A stretch of DNA of 26,558 nucleotides from a bacterium (lineage in GTDB: Bacteria; Bacillota_I; Bacilli_A; RF39; UBA660): the NCBI GenBank assembly GCA_014846175.1, contig RKAV01000063.1:1-26558 (forward strand). The letters are read 5' to 3'. Below are positions 1-7,959 of this stretch, piece after piece. Below the pieces are notes generated by a model, which worked only from the letters and a program-made list of their open reading frames with translations, did no database searches and was not told the origin of the DNA. Both the position numbers and the translations under genes were made by a program. Positions within the stretch are counted from its first letter, which is position 1; every line of letters starts with the position of its first letter.

Positions 1-555
1 GATTTAGCATATGAAATAGTAGTTAAAAATACTAATGATTTTCTAGATTTAATAGATGAAATAGAAGTTATAATAGATACAAAAGGTATACCATTTTCAC
101 CAAGAGTTAAAAGTGATGATGGAAAAAGTTACTTAGATTGTCCAAGAGTAGTAACAGATTTAGTATATGATAAAGCAAAAGAATGGTATGGTGATCCACT
201 CCCACACAATATAGAAGAAAGAATATCTACAGAGTTATATGGAGATGCTGTATATAAATATACATTAGACAATATAAAGAAAGAAAATAATCCCATAATT
301 TTAACTGGTGACTTTAATATGACAATTAATAATCTACTTTTTAAAGAATTTATTAATGAGTTAGAGAAAATAGGCATTAAAAGAGTAAATGTCTTAGAAA
401 AGACTTATAAAACACATAGTAAAAATAATGCCATAGACCATATTTTTGTAAGTAAGAAAATGAATATTTTAAAGTATAAAGTTATAAAGGATGATAAATA
501 TAAAGACTTTAGTGACCACTATCCAATTATTGTCTTTTTAAATAGAGTAAACTAA
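1..555 (+). CDS. Chimeric partial ORF: PolC PHP-region fragment joined to EEP nuclease C-terminus
   Basis: The frame is open from the first base to a TAA at 553-555, so the 5' end lies outside the window. Residues 1 to about 94 look like the part of Gram-positive replicative polymerase PolC at the end of its PHP domain: I see DLAYEIVVKNT, DLVYDKAKEWYGDPLP and NIEERISTELYGD. The polymerase domain that should follow (many hundreds of residues) is absent. From about residue 98 the protein reads instead as the C-terminal half of an endonuclease/exonuclease/phosphatase protein: ILTGDFNM, then NAIDHIFVSKK, then FSDHYPI, which are the usual GDFN, DHIF and SDHYP motifs of that fold. The junction falls around bases 280-300 without any frame break. 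It could be a real deletion or rearrangement, a decayed gene remnant, or a misassembly; the sequence alone cannot decide. The two family assignments are firm; functionality of the fusion is doubtful. Confidence 0.8.
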   Translation, partial: DLAYEIVVKNTNDFLDLIDEIEVIIDTKGIPFSPRVKSDDGKSYLDCPRVVTDLVYDKAKEWYGDPLPHNIEERISTELYGDAVYKYTLDNIKKENNPIILTGDFNMTINNLLFKEFINELEKIGIKRVNVLEKTYKTHSKNNAIDHIFVSKKMNILKYKVIKDDKYKDFSDHYPIIVFLNRVN

Positions 556-577
556 ACTATATCTGGGTATACTAAAA

Positions 578-606
578 TTGACTTTTAGCAAGGAAAATAC
601 TATACT
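578..606 (+). promoter_or_regulatory. Sigma-A-type promoter of the FemX-like gene pair
   Basis: TTGACT at 578-583 and TATACT at 601-606 are separated by exactly 17 bases. Transcription would start near 613, giving a leader of about 20 bases before the start codon at 632. Because the -35 box itself begins with the in-frame TTG at 578, that codon is unlikely to be a translation start. Confidence 0.8.
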
Positions 607-631
607 TTTAAGTAGAAATGAGGAAATAATT

Positions 632-1939
632 ATGAAGTTAAAAGAATTAAATATAGATAAATTTGATGAGTTTGTGAGAAATAATAAATATAAGAGTCAT
701 TTTTTACAATCAGCCGCTTGGGGTGAGTTATCAAAAGAAAAAAGGAACCTTACACCATATTATTTAGGATTAGTTGATGAAAAAGGTAATATTTTGGCAG
801 CTACTCTACTTTTACAGAAACATCTACCCCTTAATTTATGTTATTTTTATGCCCCTCGTGGTTTTGTTATTGATTTTAATGACTTTGACTTACTTAAAAG
901 TTTTACTAAAGAATTAGTTTTATTTGCTAAAAAGAGAAAAGCTATTTATATTAAATTGGATCCTGATATAGTATGGCAAAGAACTAAATATGATGGTGAA
1001 GTTATTTTAGAAGAAGCTAAAGATAAAAAGATAATGAATAGTTTACTAAAACTAGGATATCACCATTTAGGATTCACTAAGAATTTTGAAACTAGACAAC
1101 CTCGTTATACTTTCAGAATAGATTTAAAGCAAGACTTAGAAGAAATTGAAAGGCACTTTTCTAAGACTACAATACAAAGAATTAATAAATCTTTAAAATT
1201 AGCTACGGAAGTAGAAATTGGTAGTGAAAAAGACTTAGGAGAATTTTATCAGTTAATGATGTTAACAGAGGATAGAAAAGATTTTATTTCATACCCTTTT
1301 GAGTATTATGAAACTCTTTATCGTTTATTTAAGAAAACTGATGATGTATTTTTATTCTTAGGTAAAGTTAATCTTGAAAAAATTATAAGCATTTTAGAAA
1401 ATGACTTAGCTGATGTTGAAGAAGAATATGATAAAGAGAAGGAAAAAACATCTAAGAGTGCTAAGAATAAGCAGAAAGAATTATTAAGAAGAAAAGATAA
1501 ATTAACGGAAGACTTAGAAAAGTATAAAAAGATAGAAAAAGAGCATGGTAAAGTAATGACATTATCTGCTCACATGATTGTAACTTATGGTAATAAAGCA
1601 TGGGTATTATATGCTGGTAACCATAACTTATTGACAGAAACCTATACCAATTATCATACTTATTATGAACACTTAAAGTTCTGTAAAGAAAGAGAAATTG
1701 AAATATATGATCAGTTTGGAACAATAGGTGATTTATCTAAGGATAATCCAAGACTTGGTCTACATGAATTTAAGAAAAAGTTTGGTGGAGACTATATTGA
1801 ATTTATGGGTGAATTTGATTATGTCTTAAAGCCTCTTTACTACTTTGCTTTTACTAAACTTGTACCAATCTATCGAAATTATATTAAGAAAAGAAAGAAG
1901 AAGGAGTTAAAAGATGAAGTTAGAAACATTAACAATTAA
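632..1939 (+). CDS. FemX/MurM-like peptidoglycan bridge aminoacyltransferase (first copy)
   Basis: A 435-residue protein of the FemABX/MurMN family, cytoplasmic enzymes that move amino acids from aminoacyl-tRNA onto the peptide stem of lipid II and so build the interpeptide bridge. Visible family features: YAPRGFVIDF (about 73-82), LDPD (109-112), GYHHLGF (142-148), QPRYTFRIDL (156-165), EDRKDF (213-218), and a C-terminal block with YDQFGTIGD (359-367) and KKKFGGDYIEFMGEFD (381-396). A long charged helical arm (about 247-305) interrupts the second acyltransferase-like domain, as in FemA and FemX. I chose the ATG at 632 because GAGG lies eight bases upstream and because the only earlier start falls within the promoter. 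The next gene overlaps it by 26 bases and encodes a paralogue, so the two are probably co-translated. Which amino acid is transferred cannot be told from the sequence. Confidence 0.9.
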   Translation: MKLKELNIDKFDEFVRNNKYKSHFLQSAAWGELSKEKRNLTPYYLGLVDEKGNILAATLLLQKHLPLNLCYFYAPRGFVIDFNDFDLLKSFTKELVLFAKKRKAIYIKLDPDIVWQRTKYDGEVILEEAKDKKIMNSLLKLGYHHLGFTKNFETRQPRYTFRIDLKQDLEEIERHFSKTTIQRINKSLKLATEVEIGSEKDLGEFYQLMMLTEDRKDFISYPFEYYETLYRLFKKTDDVFLFLGKVNLEKIISILENDLADVEEEYDKEKEKTSKSAKNKQKELLRRKDKLTEDLEKYKKIEKEHGKVMTLSAHMIVTYGNKAWVLYAGNHNLLTETYTNYHTYYEHLKFCKEREIEIYDQFGTIGDLSKDNPRLGLHEFKKKFGGDYIEFMGEFDYVLKPLYYFAFTKLVPIYRNYIKKRKKKELKDEVRNINN

Positions 1940-3209
1940 AGAATTTACTAATTGGGCTATAAAAAATGATGAGATAACCTTTCATCAAACTAAAGAATGG
2001 GCTGACTTAAAGAAAAGAAATGGTTGGAAGGCTTATTATGTAGGGTTAAAAGATAAAAAAGAGATTAAAGCAGCTAGTTTAATTTTAGCTAAAGAAATAC
2101 CAGTCATTAAAAAGAAAATGTTCTATGCTCCTCGAGGTTTTTTAATTGACTATCATGATTTAGAACTACTTACTACCTTTACTAGGGAAATAAAGAAATG
2201 GGCTAAAGAGAAAAAAGGAATATTCATTAAAATAGATCCTTATGTTATGTATAAAGAACATGATTTAAATGGTGACTTAGTTAAAGATGGTATTGATAAT
2301 AGTGATACTGTTGATAATTTAAAGTCTCTTGGCTATCATCATTTTGGTTTTAATCTCATGCAAGATACCTTACAACCTAGATGGATGCATACTATAACTG
2401 TTAAGAATCGTTCTTTAGATGATGTTATGAAAGATATGGAGTCTAAGACTAGACAGATTTTAAGAAAAAATGAAAGACTTGGTGTAAAGTCAAGAGAAAT
2501 AACTAGAGATGAGATTAAAATATTTAAAGATATTATGCAACATACTGGGGAAAGAAGAGATTTCATTGATAGACCACTTTCTTATTATGAAAATATGTGG
2601 GATACTCTTCATGATAGTGGTATTTTAAAGATTTTAGTAGCAGAGATTGATTTTGATGAAGAAATTAAAAATACTAAGGATGAGATTAAGAAGTTAGAAA
2701 CTGCTATTAAAGAACGTGAAGAAAAGTTTAATAATAAAGATATGCCGATGAATGAAAAGAAATATAATGCTAATCAAAATAAGGACAAAGAAGAAATTGA
2801 AAGACTTAAGAAAAATATAGAAAAGTCTAAATCAATGAAAAAAGAATATGGTGCTAAACCTATTCTTGGTGGTATTCTTTTCCTAATCTATGGTAATGAA
2901 GTTTTATCATTATTTGGTGGTAGTAAAAAGGAATTAATGTCCTTCCAATCTGCTTACACTCTTCATTTTGAAGGTATTAAATATGCTGTAGAACATGGTT
3001 ATGATACTTATAATTTCTATGGTATCACTGGTGACTTTAGTAAAGATAATCCTCTTCTTGGACTATATCTATTTAAGAAAAGCTTTGGTGGACAAGTTGT
3101 AGAGTTAATTGGTGAATTTGATCTTATCATTAGTAAGTTTTGGTATAATACTTATAACATTAGTTTTAATCTATATCATAAATTAAAGAAGTTAAAAAAT
3201 CATAAATAA
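1914..3209 (+). CDS. FemX/MurM-like peptidoglycan bridge aminoacyltransferase (second copy)
   Basis: A 431-residue paralogue of the preceding gene, collinear over its whole length. Shared landmarks are YAPRGFLIDY (71-80), a GYHHFGF block, QPRWMHTITV, GERRDFIDRP, and the C-terminal FYGITGDFSKDNP and KKSFGGQVVELIGEFD. Its charged helical arm (about 244-312) is slightly longer and very different in sequence from that of the first copy. The start has a clear GAAGGAG seven bases upstream, located within the end of the first gene; the 26-base overlap indicates one operon. In Gram-positive bacteria with multi-residue bridges, successive residues are added by separate FemX-type enzymes, so this pair may add the first and later residues of one bridge; that division of labour is inference. 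A bidirectional terminator follows at once. Confidence 0.9.
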   Translation: MKLETLTIKEFTNWAIKNDEITFHQTKEWADLKKRNGWKAYYVGLKDKKEIKAASLILAKEIPVIKKKMFYAPRGFLIDYHDLELLTTFTREIKKWAKEKKGIFIKIDPYVMYKEHDLNGDLVKDGIDNSDTVDNLKSLGYHHFGFNLMQDTLQPRWMHTITVKNRSLDDVMKDMESKTRQILRKNERLGVKSREITRDEIKIFKDIMQHTGERRDFIDRPLSYYENMWDTLHDSGILKILVAEIDFDEEIKNTKDEIKKLETAIKEREEKFNNKDMPMNEKKYNANQNKDKEEIERLKKNIEKSKSMKKEYGAKPILGGILFLIYGNEVLSLFGGSKKELMSFQSAYTLHFEGIKYAVEHGYDTYNFYGITGDFSKDNPLLGLYLFKKSFGGQVVELIGEFDLIISKFWYNTYNISFNLYHKLKKLKNHK

Positions 3210-3237
3210 AAATCCCTGTACAAAACAGAGATTTTTT
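3210..3237. terminator. Bidirectional intrinsic terminator between convergent genes
   Basis: Arms at 3210-3219 and 3225-3234 pair over ten positions with one C/A mismatch around a five-base loop. The 3' side runs into six T (3232-3237), and the opposite strand has a matching run of A-derived T (from 3210 leftward). It can end both the FemX-like operon (+) and the gene that stops at 3238 (-). Confidence 0.8.
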
Positions 3238-4395
3238 CTATTTATGTTTTCTAAGTGTCATAACTTTTTGATAAGCTTGATCATAAACATCTAATTGACT
3301 TTTATATGTAGTATTCTCATCAAGTAATTGATTAAGTTGGTGTTCTACATTCTGATTTTTTAACTTTTCCTCAGCTAACTCTAATTCTAACCGATTTACT
3401 CTAGCATTAAGTTCATTATTTTTTGCTTTCAATGTTGAATTTTTTAATGAAGTACTATCACATAAAATATCATTACAGTTAGATATTAGAGTTGAGATAA
3501 TCCCAGGAATATCATTAGTTGTTCCACATATTTGATTTATAGTATTCTCATCAAGTACTGTTCCACTCTTGATACTATCTGATAACAATCTTAAAATATT
3601 CAAATTAATATTTTGGTCTTCTCTAACTGTTTTAAATTTATTAATAGTAAAAGCATAATCTCTAGCAACTGCAGGAGTAGCAGAATACTTTTGAGATATA
3701 TTTATTATATTATTAAGTATATATTCCTTTTCCGAAAGAGGAAAAAAAGCATTAACTTTATAATCACGATATGGATTATTAATATTAAGTAAATGTGGGT
3801 AAGTTATTTCTTGCTTCCTAGCTACTCTATTCATAAATTCATCAAATTTTTCTTTATCATCATATAACCTAGATGTTGCTGGAGTATATACATTACCATT
3901 ATTTATTAAGCCTAAAACTAAGTAATTATTTCTTTTTTTTCTAATAATATAATAATCACATGGATCTGGTATATTTATAGCTTGATATGTTTTTTCATTA
4001 TCATATTTTATAACACAATATATATCATCGCTTCTAATAGATAAATTATCTTTAAAAACAGCTAGTTTTTGATTGATGGAATCAGAAAACATAAAATCAG
4101 TACTAATATCATTATTAATAAGTAAATTTTTAAATATATATGGTTTTGCTAATACATATTTTAATTTATCATAGTTAGATAAATCTTTATTAAACTTATT
4201 AGTCATATTTAAATAAGAAATATTAAAACCTAATAAATGAGCAATGTTAGCCTCAAAAATTCTAATATTTAATATATCACCATTAGCAAGATAAAAGTTT
4301 ATTCTATTATTCTTTATATCTAATTTTTCAAACCAATTTACACAATTGTTAGCTTTTGCAACAATTTCATTATATTTAGCAATATCAACGCTCAT
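3238..4395 (-). CDS. Hypothetical protein with possible PBECR4-type N-terminal domain and C-terminal coiled coil
   Basis: A 385-residue soluble protein with no signal peptide or membrane segment. Residues 1-215 form a globular region containing NIRIFEANIAHLLGFN (about 43-58) and, further on, YYIIRKKRNNYLVLGLI followed by YTPATSR. The pattern F-x(4)-HLLG resembles the conserved HLLGL turn of the phage-associated PBECR4 group (predicted Barnase/EndoU/ColicinE5/RelE-like nucleases), but I could not confirm this. The last 65 residues or so are heptad-like and rich in E, K, L and N, and read as a coiled coil. The gene has its own promoter just upstream, a GGGGGAAG ribosome binding site, and terminates at the shared hairpin, so it is a single-gene unit. 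Being an orphan nuclease-like protein, it could belong to a defence or phage remnant, but no partner lies beside it. Confidence 0.55.
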   Translation of the reverse strand: MSVDIAKYNEIVAKANNCVNWFEKLDIKNNRINFYLANGDILNIRIFEANIAHLLGFNISYLNMTNKFNKDLSNYDKLKYVLAKPYIFKNLLINNDISTDFMFSDSINQKLAVFKDNLSIRSDDIYCVIKYDNEKTYQAINIPDPCDYYIIRKKRNNYLVLGLINNGNVYTPATSRLYDDKEKFDEFMNRVARKQEITYPHLLNINNPYRDYKVNAFFPLSEKEYILNNIINISQKYSATPAVARDYAFTINKFKTVREDQNINLNILRLLSDSIKSGTVLDENTINQICGTTNDIPGIISTLISNCNDILCDSTSLKNSTLKAKNNELNARVNRLELELAEEKLKNQNVEHQLNQLLDENTTYKSQLDVYDQAYQKVMTLRKHK

Positions 4396-4420
4396 AATCT
4401 TCCCCCTACAAATATTGCAT

Positions 4421-4449
4421 ATTATACTATAAAATTCATAATTTGTAAA
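4421..4449 (-). promoter_or_regulatory. Sigma-A-type promoter of the 385-residue orphan gene
   Basis: On the minus strand TTTACA (4444-4449) and TATAAT (4421-4426) are spaced 17 bases apart. The predicted start of transcription lies near 4414, about 20 bases before the ATG at 4395. It sits between the corA stop codon and the next gene, where I see no terminator, so read-through from corA is also possible. Confidence 0.8.
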
Positions 4450-4455
4450 TAAGAA

Positions 4456-5400
4456 CTAAAGCATATTTTTCTTTTTAAGAATAATAGCAATTATAATTGA
4501 TAATAAGAAAGATATACCTAAAAGGAAGAAAAATGAATATGGATTATGAGAAAACTTTCCAAAGCTTACATTCATTCCCATAAAGGAAGCTATCATGGTA
4601 GGTATTGATATTACAATTGTAATACCTGCTAAGAATTTCATGATACCATTTAAATTATTTGAAATAACGGTAGCTACTGTATCTGTAGTACTACTTAGTA
4701 TTCCTCTATATAAATCAGCCATATTACTAGCTTGACTATTTTCAATAATAGCATCATCTAATAAGTCTTCATCCTCTAAATACATTTCAATTACATTACC
4801 TTTTTTAATCTTATCAAGGACTACTCCATTACTTTGTAAAGCGGTAATTATATAAGTTAAACTATTTTCTAAAGCTAGTAAGTTTACTAATTCTTCATTT
4901 TTAGTAGCTGTTAAAATTTTTCTTTCAGCTTCTTCTATTTTTTTATCAATATCTCGTAATATTTTTAAATATAAAACTGCTAAACGATAAATTATTTGAA
5001 TAACGAATCTACTTTTCTTATAAGTATAAAATTCTTTAACTTTACCACTAGAAAATTCTTCTAAAAAATCATACTTTTGTAGTGATACTGTCACAATATA
5101 ATCATTTCTTACTATTAAGATAGCTAAAGGTAATGTTTTAATCTCATGTAAACCATTACTAATATCTTTAACTGGTACATCTAAAAGAAGCATCTTTGTT
5201 CCTTCTTCTTCATCAATTCTAGGTTTTTCATCATCATCTAAAATACTTACTAAAAAATCTTTTTTAATTCCAAGAGAAGATGATACTTTTTCTATCTCTT
5301 CTTCATTAGGATTTTCTAAATGAACCCAACAACCTATTTCAAAATCATTTAGTCTTCTAAACTCACTAGTATTTAAATCAGTATTATAAATCTTTAACAT
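4456..5400 (-). CDS. corA: CorA-family Mg2+ transporter
   Basis: A 314-residue membrane protein of the CorA metal ion transporter family, homopentameric channels for Mg2+ (sometimes Co2+ or Ni2+). The long N-terminal cytoplasmic domain (1 to about 245) is followed by two C-terminal membrane helices (about 250-274 and 288-307). The signature GMN selectivity-filter motif is present at 275-277, directly after the first helix (FMGMNVSFG), and the protein ends in a short lysine-rich tail, as is usual. A GAGGTGG ribosome binding site precedes the ATG, and a strong promoter lies about 30 bases upstream, so it is transcribed on its own. The acidic DDDEKPRIDEEEG stretch near residues 55-67 belongs to the part of the cytoplasmic funnel that senses Mg2+ in this family. 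Substrate choice between Mg2+ and other divalent cations is not settled by sequence. Confidence 0.93.
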   Translation of the reverse strand: MLKIYNTDLNTSEFRRLNDFEIGCWVHLENPNEEEIEKVSSSLGIKKDFLVSILDDDEKPRIDEEEGTKMLLLDVPVKDISNGLHEIKTLPLAILIVRNDYIVTVSLQKYDFLEEFSSGKVKEFYTYKKSRFVIQIIYRLAVLYLKILRDIDKKIEEAERKILTATKNEELVNLLALENSLTYIITALQSNGVVLDKIKKGNVIEMYLEDEDLLDDAIIENSQASNMADLYRGILSSTTDTVATVISNNLNGIMKFLAGITIVISIPTMIASFMGMNVSFGKFSHNPYSFFFLLGISFLLSIIIAIILKKKNML

Positions 5401-5423
5401 ATTTCCACCTCTTTTTCTACTAC

Positions 5424-5452
5424 ATCATACGTTTTTAAATAATATTTGTCAA
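5424..5452 (-). promoter_or_regulatory. Consensus sigma-A promoter of corA
   Basis: TTGACA (5447-5452, perfect -35) and TATGAT (5424-5429) are 17 bases apart on the minus strand. The -35 box begins a few bases beyond the T-run of the terminator that ends the yetF-like gene. Confidence 0.88.
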
Positions 5453-5454
5453 GC

Positions 5455-5484
5455 AAAAAGAAGTTACTCTAATACCTTAACTTC
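5455..5484 (-). terminator. Intrinsic terminator overlapping the 3' end of the yetF-like gene
   Basis: On the minus strand GAAGTTA (5478-5484) and TAACTTC (5460-5466) pair perfectly over seven bases around an 11-base loop and are followed by five T. The 5' arm and the loop lie inside the coding sequence, and the stop codon (5464-5466) is part of the 3' arm. The stem is AT-rich and the loop large, so strength is uncertain. Confidence 0.6.
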
Positions 5485-6168
5485 TCTTTCCATATTCTTT
5501 TCAAAAACTGTCATCTTTTCTTTACTATCTAAAATGACTAGAGCTAATGAATCTATATCATTATAATGGTTATTTCTTAATCTTGTTAATAACCATTCTT
5601 CATCTTTACCTATTTCCTTTAAATTATTAATCATTATTTTACCATCTATAATAGCATTGCAACATAATCCTTCATAAGATGTTTTTAATTTTAGATCTTT
5701 ACGTTTAACTGGTTGAGCATTACTTTTAGGCAGAAAACTGACTTGACCATTTGCTTCCATAATGGCATATTCTATTTCACTTAAATTAAAATAGCCTTGA
5801 ATTCTAGCTTCTTGTAAGAAATCATTTAAATCAAGTTTACTCTTTTTCAAAGAATTATAATTAAGTTTCCCATCTTCTATTATAACTGTTGGAGAACCTA
5901 TTAATAGTCTTCTAGAAATAATACTTTTATTAGTTAATAAAGTTATTAAATAAGAGAAAATAGCATAGATAGAAATAGCAAATACTCCTTCATAAAAGTT
6001 TATATCATTATTTAATGTCATTTCTGCTGCAATAGAGCCTATACTTATTCCAATAATATAATCAAAAACATTTAACTGACTAACTTGTTTTCTTCCCATT
6101 ACTTTGGAAAGAATAAATAATACAACAATTGATGTAATTCCTTTCCCTAGAATCAATAAATATCCCAT
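5464..6168 (-). CDS. YetF/DUF421 family membrane protein
   Basis: A 234-residue protein that closely follows Bacillus YetF-type proteins: three N-terminal membrane helices with GRKQVSQLNVFDYIIGISIGS between the first and second, then a soluble domain with VIIEDGKLNYNSLKKSKLDLNDFLQEARIQGYFNLSEIEYAIMEANGQVS as its core, of which ISRRLLIGSP and FLPKS are typical. Members of this family occur in spore-formers and have been linked to spore membrane permeability, but many non-sporulating bacteria carry them and no general function is established. I prefer the ATG at 6168 to the GTG at 6177 because GGTGAT just upstream fits the 3' half of an extended ribosome binding site. It starts 33 bases after the fhs stop, so the two may be co-transcribed. 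Confidence 0.88.
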   Translation of the reverse strand: MGYLLILGKGITSIVVLFILSKVMGRKQVSQLNVFDYIIGISIGSIAAEMTLNNDINFYEGVFAISIYAIFSYLITLLTNKSIISRRLLIGSPTVIIEDGKLNYNSLKKSKLDLNDFLQEARIQGYFNLSEIEYAIMEANGQVSFLPKSNAQPVKRKDLKLKTSYEGLCCNAIIDGKIMINNLKEIGKDEEWLLTRLRNNHYNDIDSLALVILDSKEKMTVFEKNMEREVKVLE

Positions 6169-6201
6169 AATAATCACCAGTATTAGTATGGTTAAAAATG
6201 G

Positions 6202-7797
6202 CTAAAAAATACCAATTATTTGATTATCAACAACATCTATTTTTTCATAATTTGGATTTTTTGGTAATCCTGGCATAGTAACTATTTTTCCAAGCAAGAT
6301 AGTGATGAATCCTGCTCCTTTATTAATAATTATATCTTGAACTGTTAAATCATTATCTTTAGGAAATCCTAATTTTTTAGCATCATCGGAGATTGAATAT
6401 TGTGTTTTAGCTACACATATAGGAAGATATTCTAAATTTAGTTTATTAATTAATTTAAGTTTTTCCAAAGCTTTAGTAGTATAATCTATCTTCTTAGCAT
6501 GATATACTTTCTCTCCTAGAATTTCTAACTTTTCAGTAATAGTCATATCATCTGTTAAAAGTGGAGTAAATAATGTTTCCTTACTTACTAAGCTTTTTAC
6601 TTTATTTGCTAAATCTATAGCACCTACTCCACCTTTAGTATAGCTATCAGTTACAGCAAAAGAATAACCTTTAGATTCGATATAATCTCTTAATTCATCA
6701 ATATATTCGTCTTTATCATCATTGAAATGATTACAGCATACTACTATGGGAATATTATAGTTAGAAAGATGTTCTAAGTGGGCATCTATATTAGCAAGAC
6801 CTTTTTTAAAATCATTATTCCCATGATGAAGTATTGATCTAATAGTAACTACTAAAACAACTGCAGAAGGTTTTTCTTTTGAAACATTACAAAAGAGATT
6901 CATAAATTTTTCTGCCCCTAAATCTGCTCCAAAACCAGCTTCTGTTATTACATAATCTGATAAGGATAAAGCAAGTTTAATGGATGTAACACTACTACAA
7001 CCATGGGCAATATTAGCAAATGGTCCACCATGAATAAAAGCAGGTGTTCCTTCTAAAGTTTGAACAAGATTTGGTAGAAAAGCATCCTTTAATAAAGCTG
7101 TTAGGGCTCCTTCTAGTTTTAAATCATGAGCAGTTATAGGATTACTATCTTTATCTAGACCTAGTAATAAATTACCTAGTCTTTTTTTTAAGTCTTCTAG
7201 AGAAGATGCTAAACAAAATAGTGTCATTATTTCAGAAGCTGATGTAATAGCATAACTATCACTATATTCTTTTTTATTACAAGTTAAAGTTATATCTCTT
7301 AGACTCCTATCATTCATATCTACAGCTCTTTTAAATAATATTTTAGAAAAACCAAGACTATTGCCTTGCTCTATATGATTATAAATAGCAGCACTTACTA
7401 GATTATTACAAGAAGTAATAGCATGGAAATCCCCTGTAAAGTGTAAGTTTATATCAGTCATTGGTACTACTTGACTATATCCACCACCAGTAGCTCCTCC
7501 TTTTAAACCAAAGACAGGTCCTAAAGAGGGTTGTCTTAAAGCAAGTGATACATTATCACCAAGACTAGAAAAAGCGTCAGCAAGACCAATACTTACCGTT
7601 GTTTTTCCTTCTCCATAGGGAGTAGGATTCATAGCTGTCACTAAAATAAGTTTTCCTTTCTTACTTCCTACCTTTTTATTTACCTTAGCTTTATTATCTC
7701 CATACATAATAAGATTATTATCAATAAGATTAAGTTTTTGTGCTACTTTCTTTATAGATAAAGTTTTCGCATTATTACAAATTTCTATATCAGTCAT
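6202..7797 (-). CDS. fhs: Formate-tetrahydrofolate ligase (10-formyl-THF synthetase)
   Basis: A 531-residue cytoplasmic enzyme that joins formate to tetrahydrofolate using ATP, feeding one-carbon units to purine synthesis and formyl-methionine. The nucleotide-binding loop TPYGEGKTT lies at 59-67 and is followed by GPVFGLKGGATGGGYSQV and INLHFTGDFHAI, then the GGPFANIAHGCSSV and EAGFGADLGAEKF blocks, all hallmarks of the family; the length is slightly under the usual 550-560. A GTG at 7804-7806 is in frame, but AAGGAAGGTG is well spaced for the ATG at 7797, so I start there. TATACT at about 7826-7831 on the minus strand may be its -10 box, though I see no convincing -35. Its gene is divergent from the adhesin gene and shares a 226-base intergenic region with it. 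Confidence 0.97.
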   Translation of the reverse strand: MTDIEICNNAKTLSIKKVAQKLNLIDNNLIMYGDNKAKVNKKVGSKKGKLILVTAMNPTPYGEGKTTVSIGLADAFSSLGDNVSLALRQPSLGPVFGLKGGATGGGYSQVVPMTDINLHFTGDFHAITSCNNLVSAAIYNHIEQGNSLGFSKILFKRAVDMNDRSLRDITLTCNKKEYSDSYAITSASEIMTLFCLASSLEDLKKRLGNLLLGLDKDSNPITAHDLKLEGALTALLKDAFLPNLVQTLEGTPAFIHGGPFANIAHGCSSVTSIKLALSLSDYVITEAGFGADLGAEKFMNLFCNVSKEKPSAVVLVVTIRSILHHGNNDFKKGLANIDAHLEHLSNYNIPIVVCCNHFNDDKDEYIDELRDYIESKGYSFAVTDSYTKGGVGAIDLANKVKSLVSKETLFTPLLTDDMTITEKLEILGEKVYHAKKIDYTTKALEKLKLINKLNLEYLPICVAKTQYSISDDAKKLGFPKDNDLTVQDIIINKGAGFITILLGKIVTMPGLPKNPNYEKIDVVDNQIIGIF

Positions 7798-7871
7798 AAA
7801 GAACACCTTCCTTTTTAATTAGTAGTATATCATAAGTTTTGAAAATTTTTTTAATTTATGCCAATTTTTTA

Positions 7872-7904
7872 AGTTCAGACTATTTTTAAGTTGAAAAATG
7901 AACT
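7872..7904. repeat. Imperfect inverted repeat in the fhs/adhesin intergenic region (first)
   Basis: AGTTCA (7872-7877) pairs with TGAACT (7899-7904), and inside it TTTTT (7883-7887) pairs with AAAAA (7894-7898) around the loop AAGTTG, leaving a five-base one-sided bulge (7878-7882). It could form a hairpin in a transcript on either strand. No run of T follows that would make it an obvious terminator. Confidence 0.5.
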
Positions 7905-7914
7905 GGCTACCATT

Positions 7915-7959
7915 GAAAATGCAAAATTTGGCAAAAAAACATGCTGTATTTGCATTTTC
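7915..7959. repeat. Perfect 11-base inverted repeat upstream of the adhesin gene (second)
   Basis: GAAAATGCAAA (7915-7925) and TTTGCATTTTC (7949-7959) are exact reverse complements separated by 23 bases. It lies 65 bases before the adhesin start codon. It could be a regulator binding site for the divergent genes or a hairpin in the adhesin leader. A weak possible promoter (TTGCAA at 7966-7971, TAAGGT at 7989-7994 with a TG one base ahead, 17-base spacing) lies just downstream of it; if used, the repeat would sit over or just above the -35. Confidence 0.6.

Noticed and set aside
578..631. An 18-residue N-terminal extension of the first FemX-like protein starting at TTG 578
   Set aside because: The codon lies inside the -35 box of the promoter and has no ribosome binding site; the ATG at 632 has one and matches the paralogue's start.
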